A stretch of 64,000 bases of DNA from Halopseudomonas nanhaiensis (lineage in GTDB: Bacteria > Pseudomonadota > Gammaproteobacteria > Pseudomonadales > Pseudomonadaceae). The stretch lies in NCBI RefSeq assembly GCF_020025155.1, contig NZ_CP073751.1:310001-374000 (forward strand). The letters are read 5' to 3'. The position numbers and the translations under genes were made by a program. Below are positions 7,512 through 16,144 of the stretch, piece after piece. Each line of letters starts with the position of its first letter. The first letter of the stretch is position 1. The notes under the pieces were generated by a model. The model did not search any database. It was not told the DNA's origin and worked only from the letters and a program-made list of their open reading frames with translations.

Positions 7512-8372
7512 TTACTTCAGGCTCAGGCGCAGCAACTGCTCACGCAGTACATCGGGAATCGGCACGGGACGGTTGCTAGCCGGGTCGATCACCACCATCA
7601 CGCTGTTCGCGGCGGCCTGCATCGCGCCCTGATAGCGGGCGCAGCCGGTGAACACGAACGAGCTGTTGCCGATGCGCGTTATGCCGGACCCCAGGTCGAC
7701 CGGATCGAACCCGGGGCGGTACTGCAAAAAGCTGATGTCGGCCGAGGCGATGAGAATGCCCAGTCCGCCCATGTCCAGGCTGCGAATGCCGCTGAAACGC
7801 GCCTGCTCCATGTAGCGCGCCAGGGCTGCTTCGCTGCGCTGGCTATCTGCGTCCAGGTCGGCGTAGCGCGGGGTAAGCGGCTGGCATACCGGAAACTCGC
7901 TGGTCGCATCGAGCCGGGCAATGTAAACAGCCGGCGCCAGATCCAGCGGCCGGCTGACCGACGCCTGCATGAGTGTTTTGCGGGTCTCCTCGGGTAGCGC
8001 AACCCGCTGTCCCTTCTCGAATGCGCCGATCCGGCACTGCTGAACGCCCACATGGTTGTCGTCCTGGTACAGGTCGCAGCGGACCTGATACTCGTCCTGC
8101 GAACAGTCCAGGATCTGCACCTGGGCCTGAATGTCGCTGCCGTACCAGGAAACCAGCCGGTAGTCGGTTACCACACGAATCGGCCGCAGGCGGATCTGGT
8201 CCGAGAACCAGGCGTCCTTCCCGAACATGTCTAGGTGCGCCAGCATGCGCGCCTCCTGATGCAGCTGATAGATCCTCGAGTTGTTGACGTGCCGCCAGGT
8301 GTCCAGGTCGGTATAGCGGGGCGTGATCGAGCAGCGGAAGGTGGCTTCGGCCGGGTTGTTGCGTGCACTCAT
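7512..8372 (-). CDS. Tandem hotdog acyl-CoA thioesterase-like protein, 286 aa
   Basis: Two 4HBT hotdog domains in one chain. The first (about 10-140) has the FadM/YbgC-type catalytic motif TPRYTDLDTWRHVNNSR; the second (about 155-280) starts with the matching TPRYADLDADSQRSEAA, in which the HVNN part is lost, so only the first half is likely catalytic and the second structural. ATG 8372 is preceded by GAGGAA; upstream codons in the same frame lack family features. It converges with copZ (11 bases apart) and diverges from ligD. It probably clears acyl-CoA thioesters; the substrate is unknown. Confidence 0.78.
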   Translation of the reverse strand: MSARNNPAEATFRCSITPRYTDLDTWRHVNNSRIYQLHQEARMLAHLDMFGKDAWFSDQIRLRPIRVVTDYRLVSWYGSDIQAQVQILDCSQDEYQVRCDLYQDDNHVGVQQCRIGAFEKGQRVALPEETRKTLMQASVSRPLDLAPAVYIARLDATSEFPVCQPLTPRYADLDADSQRSEAALARYMEQARFSGIRSLDMGGLGILIASADISFLQYRPGFDPVDLGSGITRIGNSSFVFTGCARYQGAMQAAANSVMVVIDPASNRPVPIPDVLREQLLRLSLK

Positions 8373-8563
8373 CGGGTCGAATTCCTCGATATGGATTCCT
8401 GACAGCGCGAAAGAATGGCGGCTCCTTGCCTCCCGGCGCAACCGAAGCGTAGCTGCATCACTGCTGCAAATGGCTGTGCATCGCAGGCACGGCGGGGCGC
8501 ATTGCGGTGAACCTTGAATGCCGACGCTGCTCTCAAATAACAGGTGCCAGCCAGAGAACCTGT

Positions 8564-11164
8564 ATGAGCCAGCCACTGGAAGAGTACAACCGCAAGCGAG
8601 ATTTCGCCGCCACGCCGGAGCCATCCGGCGAAGCCAGGCGCCGCCGTGGCGGCAAGCGCACCGCCGCCGGCAAGGCGCTGCAATTCTGCGTGCAGAAGCA
8701 TGACGCCACGCGCCTGCACTACGACTTCCGCCTTGAGCTCGACGGGACGCTGAAGAGCTGGGCGATACCCAAGGGGCCAAGCCTCGATCCCCGGTCCCGC
8801 CGGCTGGCCGTTCACGTGGAGGACCACCCGCTGGATTACGCCAGTTTCGAAGGCAACATACCTGCTGGTCACTACGGAGCGGGAGATGTGATCGTCTGGG
8901 ACCGTGGCGTATGGATTCCGCAGGGCGATGCACAGGCCGACTACGAGAAAGGCAAGCTCAAATTCGAGCTGCAGGGCGAGAAGCTGTCGGGCATCTGGAA
9001 TCTGGTGCGCACCCGCATGGATGGGAAGAAGGAGCAGTGGTTTCTGATCAAGTCCAACGATGAGGTGGCCCGGCCGGAGCGCGAGTACGACATCGTGGCC
9101 GAACAGCCGCACAGCGTGCTCAGCGATCGCACCATCGTCGAGAAGAAGCGCGGCAAGGCTGCTGCAGCAAAGGCCGACAAGGGCGCTAGCCCAAAGGCGC
9201 TGAAGAAAACCCCAGCCGCCCCCCGACAGGCGAAATCCTCTGGGACGGCTTCGCTGTCCGGTGCCGAAGCTGCGCCGCTGCCCGAGTCGATCAAGCCGCA
9301 ACTGGCGACTCTGGTCGAAACGATTCCGGACGGCGAATGGCGCTACGAGATCAAGTTCGACGGTTACCGCATCATGGCCAGGATCGAGGACGGCGACGTG
9401 CGTTTGCTGACCCGCAATGGTCATGACTGGACGGCGAAAATGCCCCGTCAGGCCGAGGCGCTGGCGAGCCTGGCGCTGGAGTCGGCCTGGCTCGATGGTG
9501 AGGTGGTGGTCACCGACGAAAACGGTCTGCCGGATTTCCAGGCGCTGCAGAATGCCTTCGAGGAAGGCAAGAGCGGCGCCATCGTCTACTACGTGTTCGA
9601 TATGCCGTTTCTGAACGGCAGTGATCTGCGCAAGGTACCCCTGGAGGAGCGCCGCGCTGCGCTGGCAGAGGTGCTGCAGCGCAGCGAAGACGACATTCTC
9701 AGATTTTCCGAAGACTTCGACGAATCGCCCGATGCGATGCTCAACAGCGCCTGCCAGATGAAGATGGAAGGGCTGATCGGCAAGCGCTCGGGCAGCAGCT
9801 ACGTGTCGCGGCGCAGCAACGACTGGATCAAGCTCAAGTGCAAGCACCGGCAGGAATTCGTGATCGTCGGCTTCAGCGAACCCAAGGGCAGCCGCAGCGC
9901 ATTCGGTGCCTTGCTGCTGGGTCTGCACGATGCCGACAGTGGCGAGCTGCGCTACGCCGGCAAAGTCGGCACAGGCTTCAATGAAGCGAGCCTGCGCAGC
10001 ATCCACAGGAAACTCAAACCGCTGGAAGTCGACAAGCCGGCACTTGCCAATCCGCCAAAGGGAGTTGATGCGCGAGGCGTTCATTGGCTGAAGCCGAAGC
10101 TGCTGGCGGAAGTCTCGTACGCCGAGATGACCAAGGATGGCAGTGTGCGGCACGCTGTATTCCAGGGGCTGCGAGACGACAAGCCGGCGACGGATATCGT
10201 CGCCGAAAAGCCAGCCGCGGCGCCGCAGGGCGGTGCCCGGGGCGGGTCCGCCAAGCAGACCGGCAAGGCGGCTGGCAACGCCGGACCGAATCTGCGCATC
10301 ACCCACCCCGACCGCGTGATCGATGCCAGTAGCGGGACCACCAAGCTGCAGCTGGCGGAGTACTACGCCCGGGTCGCCGGCTGGATACTGCCCCATCTGC
10401 AGAATCGCCCTGTAGCGCTGGTCCGCGCCCCCGAGGGCCTCGCTGGCGAGCTGTTCTTCCAGAAGAACGCCGACCGTCTGGCCATCCCCGGCATCGAAAC
10501 CATGGGCAAGGAATATTCCGGCCAGCCGGTGATGATGGTCAACAACGCTGAGGCGCTGATCGGCGCGGTGCAGATGGGCACCATCGAATTCCACACCTGG
10601 AATGCAACGTCCGCGGATCTGGAACGGCCCGATCGCTTCATCCTCGACCTTGATCCCGATCCGGCGCTGCCGTGGAAGGCGATGGTCGAAGCGACCCAGC
10701 TGACACTGGCAGTGCTCGACGAGCTGGGGCTGCAGTCGTTTGCCAAGACCAGCGGCGGCAAGGGTATCCACCTGGTGGTCCCGCTCACCCCGTCTGCCGG
10801 ATGGAGCGAGGTGAAAAGCTTCAGCCAGGCCATCGTCAAACATATGGCCAAGCTGCTTCCCGAACGGTTTTCTGCGGTGTCAGGGCCGAAGAATCGCGTC
10901 GGACGCATCTTCATCGACTATCTGCGCAACAGCCAGGGTGCCACCACCATCGGCCCCTTCGCCGCGCGCACCCGTGAAGGCATGCCGGTATCGGTGCCCA
11001 TCTTCCGCGAGGAGATTACCGAGATCCCGAGCGCCAACCTCTGGACTGTCCATAACCTGCACGAACGGCTCGAGGAGCTGGATGATGATCCCTGGGCCGG
11101 CTATGCCGAAGTTGAGCAGACCATTACTGCCGAGATGCGCGAACGTCTCGGTTTGAAACGTTGA
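8564..11164 (+). CDS. ligD: ATP-dependent DNA ligase D (PE-ligase-polymerase), 866 aa
   Basis: LigD performs bacterial non-homologous end joining with Ku. Domain order is the Pseudomonas one: 3'-phosphoesterase about 38-190 (HDATRLHYDFRLE, with His46 and His52, plus His84); Ala/Lys-rich linker 195-245; ATP-dependent ligase about 250-545 with nucleotidyl Lys264 in YEIKFDGYR; second linker 546-576; primase-polymerase about 577-860 with metal-binding FILDLDPDP at 692-700 and HTWNAT. Length is close to the 840 residues of the P. aeruginosa enzyme. The start is ATG 8564 (MSQPLEEYNRKRDF). No ku gene is in the window. A DUF2188 gene follows after 20 bases and may be co-transcribed. Confidence 0.96.
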   Translation: MSQPLEEYNRKRDFAATPEPSGEARRRRGGKRTAAGKALQFCVQKHDATRLHYDFRLELDGTLKSWAIPKGPSLDPRSRRLAVHVEDHPLDYASFEGNIPAGHYGAGDVIVWDRGVWIPQGDAQADYEKGKLKFELQGEKLSGIWNLVRTRMDGKKEQWFLIKSNDEVARPEREYDIVAEQPHSVLSDRTIVEKKRGKAAAAKADKGASPKALKKTPAAPRQAKSSGTASLSGAEAAPLPESIKPQLATLVETIPDGEWRYEIKFDGYRIMARIEDGDVRLLTRNGHDWTAKMPRQAEALASLALESAWLDGEVVVTDENGLPDFQALQNAFEEGKSGAIVYYVFDMPFLNGSDLRKVPLEERRAALAEVLQRSEDDILRFSEDFDESPDAMLNSACQMKMEGLIGKRSGSSYVSRRSNDWIKLKCKHRQEFVIVGFSEPKGSRSAFGALLLGLHDADSGELRYAGKVGTGFNEASLRSIHRKLKPLEVDKPALANPPKGVDARGVHWLKPKLLAEVSYAEMTKDGSVRHAVFQGLRDDKPATDIVAEKPAAAPQGGARGGSAKQTGKAAGNAGPNLRITHPDRVIDASSGTTKLQLAEYYARVAGWILPHLQNRPVALVRAPEGLAGELFFQKNADRLAIPGIETMGKEYSGQPVMMVNNAEALIGAVQMGTIEFHTWNATSADLERPDRFILDLDPDPALPWKAMVEATQLTLAVLDELGLQSFAKTSGGKGIHLVVPLTPSAGWSEVKSFSQAIVKHMAKLLPERFSAVSGPKNRVGRIFIDYLRNSQGATTIGPFAARTREGMPVSVPIFREEITEIPSANLWTVHNLHERLEELDDDPWAGYAEVEQTITAEMRERLGLKR

Positions 11165-11184
11165 CCCCAACGAGGAGTACGCTC

Positions 11185-11409
11185 ATGCAGAACTATCACG
11201 TCACCCCGACCGACAATGGCTGGCAGCTGATCAAGGAAGGCGCATCGAGGCCGGCAAGGCGCGCGCAAACCAAAAAGGAGATGCTGACGCTGATGAAGGA
11301 ATTCATGGAAGGCAAGACTGGCTCGGTGAAGATTCATCTGCAGGACGGGAGCATCCAGGAAGAGCGGACCTATCCGCGCAGCGCCGACCCGGCCCGTAGC
11401 GAAGGTTGA
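11185..11409 (+). CDS. DUF2188 protein, 74 aa
   Basis: A small soluble protein of the DUF2188 family: begins MQNYHVTPTDNGWQLIKEG, with a basic middle (ARRAQTKKEM) and a C-terminal strand (KIHLQDGSIQEERTYP). The pattern of an HV...P..gGW..K.eGa start followed by a basic helix is typical of that family, whose function is unknown to me. CGAGGAG lies 9 bases before ATG 11185. It follows ligD by 20 bases in the same direction and a strong hairpin ends the unit, so the pair probably forms one transcript. Confidence 0.75.
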   Translation: MQNYHVTPTDNGWQLIKEGASRPARRAQTKKEMLTLMKEFMEGKTGSVKIHLQDGSIQEERTYPRSADPARSEG

Positions 11410-11420
11410 AGCGCGCCTGG

Positions 11421-11445
11421 CCCGAACCTACCGGTCAGGTTCGGG
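11421..11445 (+). terminator. Terminator hairpin after ligD-DUF2188
   Basis: CCCGAACCT (11421-11429) and AGGTTCGGG (11437-11445) form a perfect 9-bp stem with a 7-base loop, 12 bases after the DUF2188 stop. No T-run follows directly; a run of five T lies at 11466-11470. Confidence 0.6.
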
Positions 11446-11482
11446 TCACACCCTGTGAATCCCCCTTTTTCAGGAGCGTCGC

Positions 11483-11569
11483 ATGCTTAAATTTCTCGCC
11501 AGTACGGTCGGTATCATCTTCCTCATCGGCCTGTTGGTCATCATTGGCCTGCTCATGCTGATTTTCTGA
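11483..11569 (+). CDS. Single-pass membrane microprotein, 28 aa
   Basis: A 28-codon frame from ATG 11483 to TGA 11567-11569, with CAGGAG 8 bases upstream. The product starts MLKFLASTVGIIF and is almost wholly hydrophobic (Ile, Leu, Val, Phe with Gly spacers), with one Lys near the N terminus: a single transmembrane helix. It sits alone between the ligD terminator and the cobalamin riboswitch. The strong ribosome-binding site and clean membrane profile argue that it is translated. Function unknown; it could be a membrane-complex accessory peptide or a toxin-like peptide, but nothing in the sequence decides. Confidence 0.55.
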   Translation: MLKFLASTVGIIFLIGLLVIIGLLMLIF

Positions 11570-11659
11570 TTGCTGCCCACCGAATCTGACCGCGTGCTTG
11601 ATTCCCACGTGTGCCCTGCGTATGGTGCTTCGCTTGCCACGCTTTGACGCGCGGCACAT

Positions 11660-11773
11660 GGAGTGCGTGGTGCCCGTTCCGACGGGTTAAATTGGAAGAC
11701 AGTCGAATGCTGTCGCTGCCCCCGCAACGGTAGGGTCGTCCCGGACGACCGAGCCCGATACAGCCCACACTCC
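11660..11773 (+). ncRNA. Cobalamin riboswitch aptamer
   Basis: The conserved cobalamin (B12-box) core is plain: GGGTTAA (11684-11690), a GACAG/CTGTC hairpin (11698-11714), then GCTGCCCCCGCAACGGTA (11715-11732), followed by a GGTCGT/ACGACC hairpin (11734-11750) and GAGCCCGATACAGCCCAC. GGAGTG (11660-11665) and CACTCC (11768-11773) pair as the closing stem and fix the ends. The RNA binds adenosyl- or other cobalamin and usually lowers expression of the downstream gene, here the CobN-like chelatase operon. Confidence 0.93.
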
Positions 11774-11789
11774 CTCAGGTTAGGTTGCG

Positions 11790-11865
11790 GTGGGCGACTT
11801 CCCGATGGATTGCAGAACATGCGTCTTCTGCTGTCGTCGGTAGCCCACGTCATGACGGAGTGGGC
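11790..11865 (+). promoter_or_regulatory. Riboswitch expression platform with start-codon sequestering hairpin
   Basis: GCCCAC at 11843-11848 can pair with GTGGGC at 11860-11865, a 6-bp GC stem whose loop holds most of the ribosome-binding site (CGGAG, 11856-11860) and which abuts the ATG at 11866. A second GTGGGC at 11790-11795 can compete for the same GCCCAC, and a further GCCCAC lies in the aptamer tail (11763-11768). This looks like translational control by alternative pairing. Confidence 0.55.
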
Positions 11866-14800
11866 ATGCGACACCATCGAATTTTCTTGCTGCTGTTTCT
11901 CTTCGGCCTCTTCTGGCCGGCTCTGGGTCACGCCCGGATCAACGCCATTGTTTCCCAGTACAGCGCTGCCGAGTTTGCGGCGGCCGCTGCAAGCTTCGCT
12001 GACTCCGGGGCCCAGGTCCCGATCAGCGCCCGGACGCCGGAGCAGCTTGCAGAGCTCAGTGACGCCGAAATCCAGCGCTGGCTGAACGATGGCACGCAGG
12101 TGCTGGCGGTCGGTCTGTTCGGCCCGGAAACCGAACGCCTGCACACCTTGTTGCAGCGCTGGCCGGGGAAGGATCTTTTCATAATGCACAGCGAGCAGCG
12201 CCTGGTGGCGCTCTCCCGCAGCGCTGGCGCTCCGACGTTCGATAATGCCGATCAGGCGCGGCTGCTGGGAGCGCAGAAGCCGGGCAATGATCTGTCGAAG
12301 TGGGTCGCGGATATGCAGCGCGCGCATCCGCAGCAGGCCGAGTGGATCCAGGCGCGCAGCTACTGGCTGGCAGGCGGCAGCGACAATATCGCCCGGCTGC
12401 TGGGTTGGCTTGCCGCGCGCAGCGAGCCCCGGGTGAACGTCGCGGCACCTGTAGCGCGCCCGCCATGGCGTTTCTACCAGGCCGGCGCGATCCGCGACCT
12501 CGAAGAACTGCAATGGAGCGATGGCCGCAGCGTGGCGATCATAGATCACAGCCGCGCCGATCGCAGCGGCGACCGAGAACTCAACGACCAGCTCTGTAAG
12601 GCATTGGCGGACCGCAAGCTGGGCTGCGTCAGCGTGTTTGCTGACTGGGGTGAAGGCACGGTATCGGCGCTCAAGTGGCTGGTCGAGCGGAAACAGGCGC
12701 CGCTGGCCGCCGTGGTGGTGCTGCAGGATTTCGTCATGGGCGGCGGCGAAGGCCGCGAAGAAGCCAGCAGGCTTCTGGCCCGGCTCGATGTGCCGGTGAT
12801 CAAGGGCTTGCGTCTGGATGATCGGGATGAGCAGGCCTGGCAGCTCTCCACTGACGGGATCGGGCGCGACAAGGTGCATTACCAGCTGGCGCTGCCGGAA
12901 CTGCAGGGCGCCAGCCAGCCGCTGGCGCTGGCCACCTGGCAATCTGCGCGCGAAGATCCGGTCAGCGGTATCCGCTACGGCTTCAGCGTTCCGATCGCCG
13001 AACGGGTCGAGGCACTGGCCGATCGGGTTCGCGGCTGGCAGCGCCTGCAGGACACCGACAATGCCAGCAAGCGGGTCGGCATCATCTATTACAACCATCC
13101 GCCTGGCCGCCACAATATCGGTGCGGACAATCTCGACGTACCCCAATCACTGCTGGAAATACTTCGTCGCCTGCAGGCCGAGGGGTACGCTACCGGTCCG
13201 CTGCCCGCGTCGGCCGATGCCCTGCTCGACCTGCTGCAGGAGCGTGGGGTCAACCTGCCTGAACACAACGACGCGCTGGCCGAGATGGCGCAACACATTC
13301 AACGCGTCAGTGGCGAGAGTTACCGTGACTGGTTCGCTGGTCTGCCTGCTGCCCTGCGCGCCGAGATGGAGCAGGGACCGCTTGGCTACTGGCACGCCCA
13401 ACTGCGTCGCGCCGTGGAGGCCTCGGAATTCGAGCGAGCCACCCAGGTGCTGGAGCAGGGCAGCAGCGAACTTCATCACGTGCTCGACGGCGTGGAGCAC
13501 CCGGCACGCGAGCGTGCCCTGGATCTGCTGGCGCAGCTCGAAGCGCTTTACCAGCAGGCGCTGGAGCAGCCGTCCCAGGCGGACTGGGCTGCCGCCGAGG
13601 AGCGGGTCGCGGCGCTTGCCGCTACCGGCGTCGAGGGCTTGCGCGGCTGGGGCGAGGCGCCCGGCAGCGTGATGGTGCACAAAGGCGACCTGCTGCTGCC
13701 CGGGTTGCGCTTCGGCAACGTCTTCATCGGGCCGCAGCCACCGCGCGGCTGGGAGATCGACGAGGAATTGCTGCACGCCAATCTGGTCTTCCCGCCCCCG
13801 CATCAGTACCTGGCGTTCTACCACTGGTTACGCGAGGACTTCGCAGCCGATGCGCTCATTCATCTGGGCCGTCATTCTACCTACGAGTTTCTACCGCGCC
13901 GCCGCGCGGCGTTGAGCGATGAAGATTATCCGCTGCAGATCATCGATGCCGTGCCCAGCATCTATCCCTACATAGTCGACGGCGTCGGTGAAGGCATTCA
14001 GGCCAAGCGCCGCGGGCTGGCAGTGATGGTCGACCACCTTACGCCGCCGCTGGTCGTCACGCCGCTGTACGATCATCTTCTGCAGCTGCGCCAGCTCATC
14101 GAGAGCTTCGAGACCGGTAGCGGCCAGCATGACGGGCCGGCCCGGCGGGCGACTATCGCCCAGATCAAGTCGATCGTCAGCCAGGCCGGGCTCGAGGAAG
14201 AGCTGCGTGAATCCATGGCTGATCCCCTCGCGGCGCGCGGTATCGCCTTCGAGCAGGTCGACGATGATCTTCTGGTGCACGAGGTGGGCCACTACCTGAC
14301 CAACATTCAAGAACGCTTCATGCCGCTGGGTCTGCATGTGTTTGGCCGACCCTGGACCGATGACGCCGTCGACACATTGCTGGCATCGATGGGTGACTCA
14401 GCCGTCGAGCATCGCCAGGCCCTGATCGACTCGCCCGCCGCGGAAATGAACGCCTTGATGGCGGCGCTGGATGGGCGCTTCGTGCAGCCCGGCAAGGGTA
14501 ACGACCCGGTGCGCACTCCTGAAGTGTTACCCACCGGTCGCAACTTCCATGCGCTCGACAGCAGCCTGCTACCGAGTCGCGTGGGCTGGGGTCTGGGTCA
14601 GGAGCTTGCCAGTCAGGCGCGGCAGAAGCCCGTCGAGCCGGGCAGTCGCGAGGCGGTGGTGCTGTGGGCTTCGGACACGGTGCGCGACGAAGGTGCGATC
14701 GTCGGCTTCGGGCTCGATTTGCTGGGCATCGAGCCGCAGTGGAACAGCCGTGGCATCGTCCAGGGCATCCGCCGGGTACCGCTGGAAGGCGACCGCGAAC

Positions 14801-16140
14801 GCCGTGATGTTCTGTTCACCACCTCGGGGCTCTTTCGCGACCTCTACGCCGACCAGCTGGCGTTGCTCGAACGTGGTGTGCTGCTGGCGCTCGATGGCGC
14901 CTCGGCCACCATACGCCGTGACTTCCCTGCGTTGAATGCCGCGCTGGATGCGGCGCTGGCGCCGCTGGGCAACACAATCAGCAGCGGCGGCGAGGAAAGT
15001 CTCGAGAAGAACAGGGTAGCGGCCAACTGGGTGGCCGATGCAGCCCGCAGGCTCGATGAAGGCCTGGGAGACGAGCAGGCTGGGCGGCTGGCATCGTTGC
15101 GGCTGTTCGGTGTCGCCCCGGGTAGTTATGGCGCCGGGGTAAACACCCTGGTCGAGCGCTCCGGCAGCTGGGACCAGCGCAGCGAACTGGCCGACGCCTA
15201 CGTCTCCCGCATGGGCCACGCCTACGGGCTGGACCAGCAGGGCGAGGCCGTGCAGGGCGTGTTCGAGGACAATCTGCGGCAGGTCAATCGCACCTATCTG
15301 GGGCGCTCGAGTAACCTCTATGGCCTGATCGACAACAACGATGCGTTCGACTATCTGGGCGGGCTCAGCCTGGCGGTCGAGCAACTGAGCGGCAGCTCGC
15401 CGGATAATATCGTCATGTGGCACAACGATCCGCAGCGCGTGCGTCTCGAGCCGCTGGGCAGTGCGCTGACCGCCGAGCTGCGCGGGCGCTTCCTCAATCC
15501 GGCCTGGATCGAGGCGTTGATGCAGCACGACTATGCCGGCGCCCGCACGATGGGCAGCGAATTCATCGAATACCTGTGGGGTTGGCAGGTGACCAATCCC
15601 GATCTGATCCGCGATTCAGCCTGGGAGGAAGTCAAGGCAGTGTACATGGACGATCGCTATGACATCGGGCTGGACACATTTCTCGAGCAGGGCGCCAATG
15701 TGCACGTTAAGACCAACATGCTGGCGGTCATGCTGGTAGCGATCGAGAAGGGCTTCTGGGAGGCTGACGAGGCAACCGTCGCCGAACTGGGTAGCCAGTT
15801 TGCACAGCTGGTTGGTGAACACGGACTACCGGGCAGCGGTCATACCAGTCCCGACCATCCGATGCTCGACTGGCTGGAGCCGCAATTGCCGGAAGCGCTG
15901 CGCCAGGCATTGCATGATCGGCGCGAGGCTGCCCGGCAGCCGGCGCAGCAGGATTCTGGTCCCAGCAGCATCAGCGAGGTCACCCTGGAGCGGTCCGAGC
16001 AGCAGCAGCCAACGGCCGAGGCCGACGAAGGCGAGGGTGGCCGGGCCATGACGGCAAGTGCGCTGGTCGGTCTGGTCATCTTGCTGCTGTTGCTTGCTCT
16101 GGGCATCTGGCGCGGCCGCGGTCGCACTCTGGCGAGGTAG
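11866..16140 (+). CDS. Membrane-anchored CobN/ChlH-family chelatase subunit, 1424 aa
   Basis: The body of the protein is a CobN/magnesium-chelatase large subunit (about residues 50-1330), the subunit that binds the tetrapyrrole. Unlike the cytoplasmic cobaltochelatase, it begins with a signal peptide (MRHHRIFLLLFLFGLFWPALGHA, hydrophobic core 6-18, likely cleavage after the last Ala) and ends with a transmembrane helix (about 1396-1415) and a short RGRGR tail. The chelatase domain should therefore lie in the periplasm, tethered to the inner membrane. A region before the helix is Gln/Glu-rich. No CobS/CobT ATPase is nearby; the two genes downstream form an ExbB/ExbD-like pair that may energise it instead. 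It lies under a cobalamin riboswitch. It could insert or remove a metal from a corrinoid or haem-like ligand, or aid B12 uptake. Confidence 0.87.
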   Translation: MRHHRIFLLLFLFGLFWPALGHARINAIVSQYSAAEFAAAAASFADSGAQVPISARTPEQLAELSDAEIQRWLNDGTQVLAVGLFGPETERLHTLLQRWPGKDLFIMHSEQRLVALSRSAGAPTFDNADQARLLGAQKPGNDLSKWVADMQRAHPQQAEWIQARSYWLAGGSDNIARLLGWLAARSEPRVNVAAPVARPPWRFYQAGAIRDLEELQWSDGRSVAIIDHSRADRSGDRELNDQLCKALADRKLGCVSVFADWGEGTVSALKWLVERKQAPLAAVVVLQDFVMGGGEGREEASRLLARLDVPVIKGLRLDDRDEQAWQLSTDGIGRDKVHYQLALPELQGASQPLALATWQSAREDPVSGIRYGFSVPIAERVEALADRVRGWQRLQDTDNASKRVGIIYYNHPPGRHNIGADNLDVPQSLLEILRRLQAEGYATGPLPASADALLDLLQERGVNLPEHNDALAEMAQHIQRVSGESYRDWFAGLPAALRAEMEQGPLGYWHAQLRRAVEASEFERATQVLEQGSSELHHVLDGVEHPARERALDLLAQLEALYQQALEQPSQADWAAAEERVAALAATGVEGLRGWGEAPGSVMVHKGDLLLPGLRFGNVFIGPQPPRGWEIDEELLHANLVFPPPHQYLAFYHWLREDFAADALIHLGRHSTYEFLPRRRAALSDEDYPLQIIDAVPSIYPYIVDGVGEGIQAKRRGLAVMVDHLTPPLVVTPLYDHLLQLRQLIESFETGSGQHDGPARRATIAQIKSIVSQAGLEEELRESMADPLAARGIAFEQVDDDLLVHEVGHYLTNIQERFMPLGLHVFGRPWTDDAVDTLLASMGDSAVEHRQALIDSPAAEMNALMAALDGRFVQPGKGNDPVRTPEVLPTGRNFHALDSSLLPSRVGWGLGQELASQARQKPVEPGSREAVVLWASDTVRDEGAIVGFGLDLLGIEPQWNSRGIVQGIRRVPLEGDRERRDVLFTTSGLFRDLYADQLALLERGVLLALDGASATIRRDFPALNAALDAALAPLGNTISSGGEESLEKNRVAANWVADAARRLDEGLGDEQAGRLASLRLFGVAPGSYGAGVNTLVERSGSWDQRSELADAYVSRMGHAYGLDQQGEAVQGVFEDNLRQVNRTYLGRSSNLYGLIDNNDAFDYLGGLSLAVEQLSGSSPDNIVMWHNDPQRVRLEPLGSALTAELRGRFLNPAWIEALMQHDYAGARTMGSEFIEYLWGWQVTNPDLIRDSAWEEVKAVYMDDRYDIGLDTFLEQGANVHVKTNMLAVMLVAIEKGFWEADEATVAELGSQFAQLVGEHGLPGSGHTSPDHPMLDWLEPQLPEALRQALHDRREAARQPAQQDSGPSSISEVTLERSEQQQPTAEADEGEGGRAMTASALVGLVILLLLLALGIWRGRGRTLAR

Positions 16141-16144
16141 GCTC

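Noticed and set aside
7512-8933. A 473-aa version of the tandem thioesterase
   Set aside because: The extra N-terminal sequence overlaps divergent ligD, is unlike hotdog proteins, and the ATG at 8372 has a ribosome-binding site.
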